Below, one piece after another: positions 63,280-64,000 of a stretch of DNA of 64,000 bases (positions are counted from its first letter, which is position 1; every line of letters starts with the position of its first letter). The notes beneath the pieces were generated by a model. That model searched no databases. It was given only the letters and a program-made list of their open reading frames with translations, and was not told the origin of the DNA. The translations under genes were made by a program, and so were the position numbers. The DNA is from Curvibacter microcysteis (GTDB lineage Bacteria > Pseudomonadota > Gammaproteobacteria > Burkholderiales > Burkholderiaceae_C). The stretch is from the NCBI RefSeq assembly GCF_028649455.1, contig NZ_JAQSIO010000001.1:310001-374000 (forward strand), written 5' to 3'.

Positions 63280-64000
63280 GCGCGTCCAGCCCCACGCCAC
63301 TGCGCCGCCCGCTCTGGCTGGCGCTGAGCTTGAGCGGCCTGCTGCTGGCGGGCTGTTCGGCCGTGGGCCCCGACTACCAGCGCCCCGCCGTCACCACCCC
63401 GGCCCAATGGCAGACCGAGCCCGGCTGGCAAAGCGGCCAACCGCGCGACACCGAGCCCAAAGGCAGTTGGTGGACGCTGTACGGCGACAGCCAGCTCAAC
63501 GCCTTGATGGACCTCGCCCAGCGCCAGAACAACACCCTGGCCCTGGCCCAGTCGCGGCTGGAACAGGCACGCGCGCAAACCAGCTCGGCCCTGGGCGCGC
63601 TGCTGCCGCGCGTGGGCCTGCAAGGCGGCACCTCCCGCTACCAGACCTCGGCCAACCGGCCGGTGACCAGTTACACCAGCACCAACAGCTCGGTGCAGCA
63701 AAACGACTACAACCTGGCCTTGACGGTCAGCTACGAGGTGGACCTGTCGGGCCGCGTGCGGCGCCAGCTCGAAGGCGCGCGCGCCAGCGAGGCGCAATCG
63801 CAGTCCGACCTGGAGAACACCCGCCTGTTGCTGGGCGCCCAGTTGGCCAGCAGCTACCTGGCCCTGCGCGGCCTGGACGCCGAGATCGAGGTGCTGCAGC
63901 AAACCCTGCGCGCCCAGCGCAAGACGCTGGACTTCGTCAACGCGCGCCACGAGCTGGGCAGCGCTTCCGGCATTGACGTGGGCCAACAGCAAGGCCTGCT
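63276..64000 (+). CDS. Outer-membrane efflux lipoprotein, NodT/OprM type (partial)
   Basis: GTG start at 63276 overlapping the adaptor stop (GTGA); 241 codons before the window ends. Lipoprotein signal with lipobox LLAGCSAVG, then DYQRPAV, TEPKGSWWTLYGDSQLNALMDLAQRQNNTLALAQSRLEQARAQ, and TVSYEVDLSGRVRRQLEGARASE, the first half of the TolC-type channel. Third component of the tripartite system. The rest lies to the right of the window. Confidence 0.9.
   Translation, partial: MSASSPTPLRRPLWLALSLSGLLLAGCSAVGPDYQRPAVTTPAQWQTEPGWQSGQPRDTEPKGSWWTLYGDSQLNALMDLAQRQNNTLALAQSRLEQARAQTSSALGALLPRVGLQGGTSRYQTSANRPVTSYTSTNSSVQQNDYNLALTVSYEVDLSGRVRRQLEGARASEAQSQSDLENTRLLLGAQLASSYLALRGLDAEIEVLQQTLRAQRKTLDFVNARHELGSASGIDVGQQQGL

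Overview
The window looks like chromosomal DNA of a GC-rich betaproteobacterium, most likely Burkholderiales and probably Comamonadaceae. The reasons are two Bug/TctC-type periplasmic binding proteins, two Burkholderia-type trimeric porins, a CzcICBA metal pump, many LysR regulators, IPTL-CTERM proteins, and a NirBD set with a NIT-ANTAR regulator. The assignment is inference from gene content; there is no rRNA or other marker gene here. I saw no tRNA, rRNA or CRISPR array.

Layout. 1-5.5 kb: c-di-GMP signalling. The membrane N-terminus of a probable diguanylate cyclase runs off the left edge. It is followed by an RsbQ-like alpha/beta hydrolase paired with a 1201-residue multi-PAS GGDEF-EAL protein. 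5.9-7.4 kb: a chemoreceptor gene broken by stops near both ends. 8-14 kb: czcI-czcC-czcB-czcA heavy-metal efflux operon, closed by a strong terminator. 14.3-18.2 kb: a LysR gene divergent from a cyclophilin-like protein, a Tat-exported hydrolase and an MFS exporter. 18.6-21.1 kb: a cupin and a hipBA toxin-antitoxin operon with repeated candidate operators around its promoter. 21.5-25.5 kb: an IclR gene divergent from porin, N-formylglutamate amidohydrolase-family and Bug binding-protein genes.

25.9-37.8 kb is an accessory, decaying region. It holds a fasciclin protein, three IPTL-CTERM loci (one intact, one broken, one remnant), an orphan two-component system, a low-GC pair of unknown genes, and a truncated GNAT joined to an unrelated 3' fragment. 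It also holds a frameshifted LysR beside a tautomerase, a broken coiled-coil gene, IS3-family remnants and a previously unannotatable 25-residue membrane peptide gene with a strong ribosome site and its own hairpin.

37.8-41.3 kb: a nitrilase divergent from a LysR gene, then a transposase scrap and an integrase-like protein lacking key catalytic residues. 41.5-51.2 kb: a second catabolic island with porin, LysR, and a tightly packed FAH-family hydrolase, hydantoinase/carboxylase A and B subunits, a small Cys-motif protein, a COG0523 (CobW-type) GTPase and a Bug binding protein. The overlaps and metal-chaperone context suggest one metalloenzyme pathway for an imported organic acid. 51.2-52.3 kb: a chemoreceptor fragment and two unknown genes.

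52.6-57 kb: nirB-nirD and a NIT-ANTAR antiterminator gene (assimilatory nitrite reduction). 57.4-58.5 kb: a 56-residue membrane protein and a glycine-rich RRM protein with terminator. 58.7-64 kb: a tripartite RND efflux system in the order pump, fusion protein, outer-membrane lipoprotein, the last running off the right edge.
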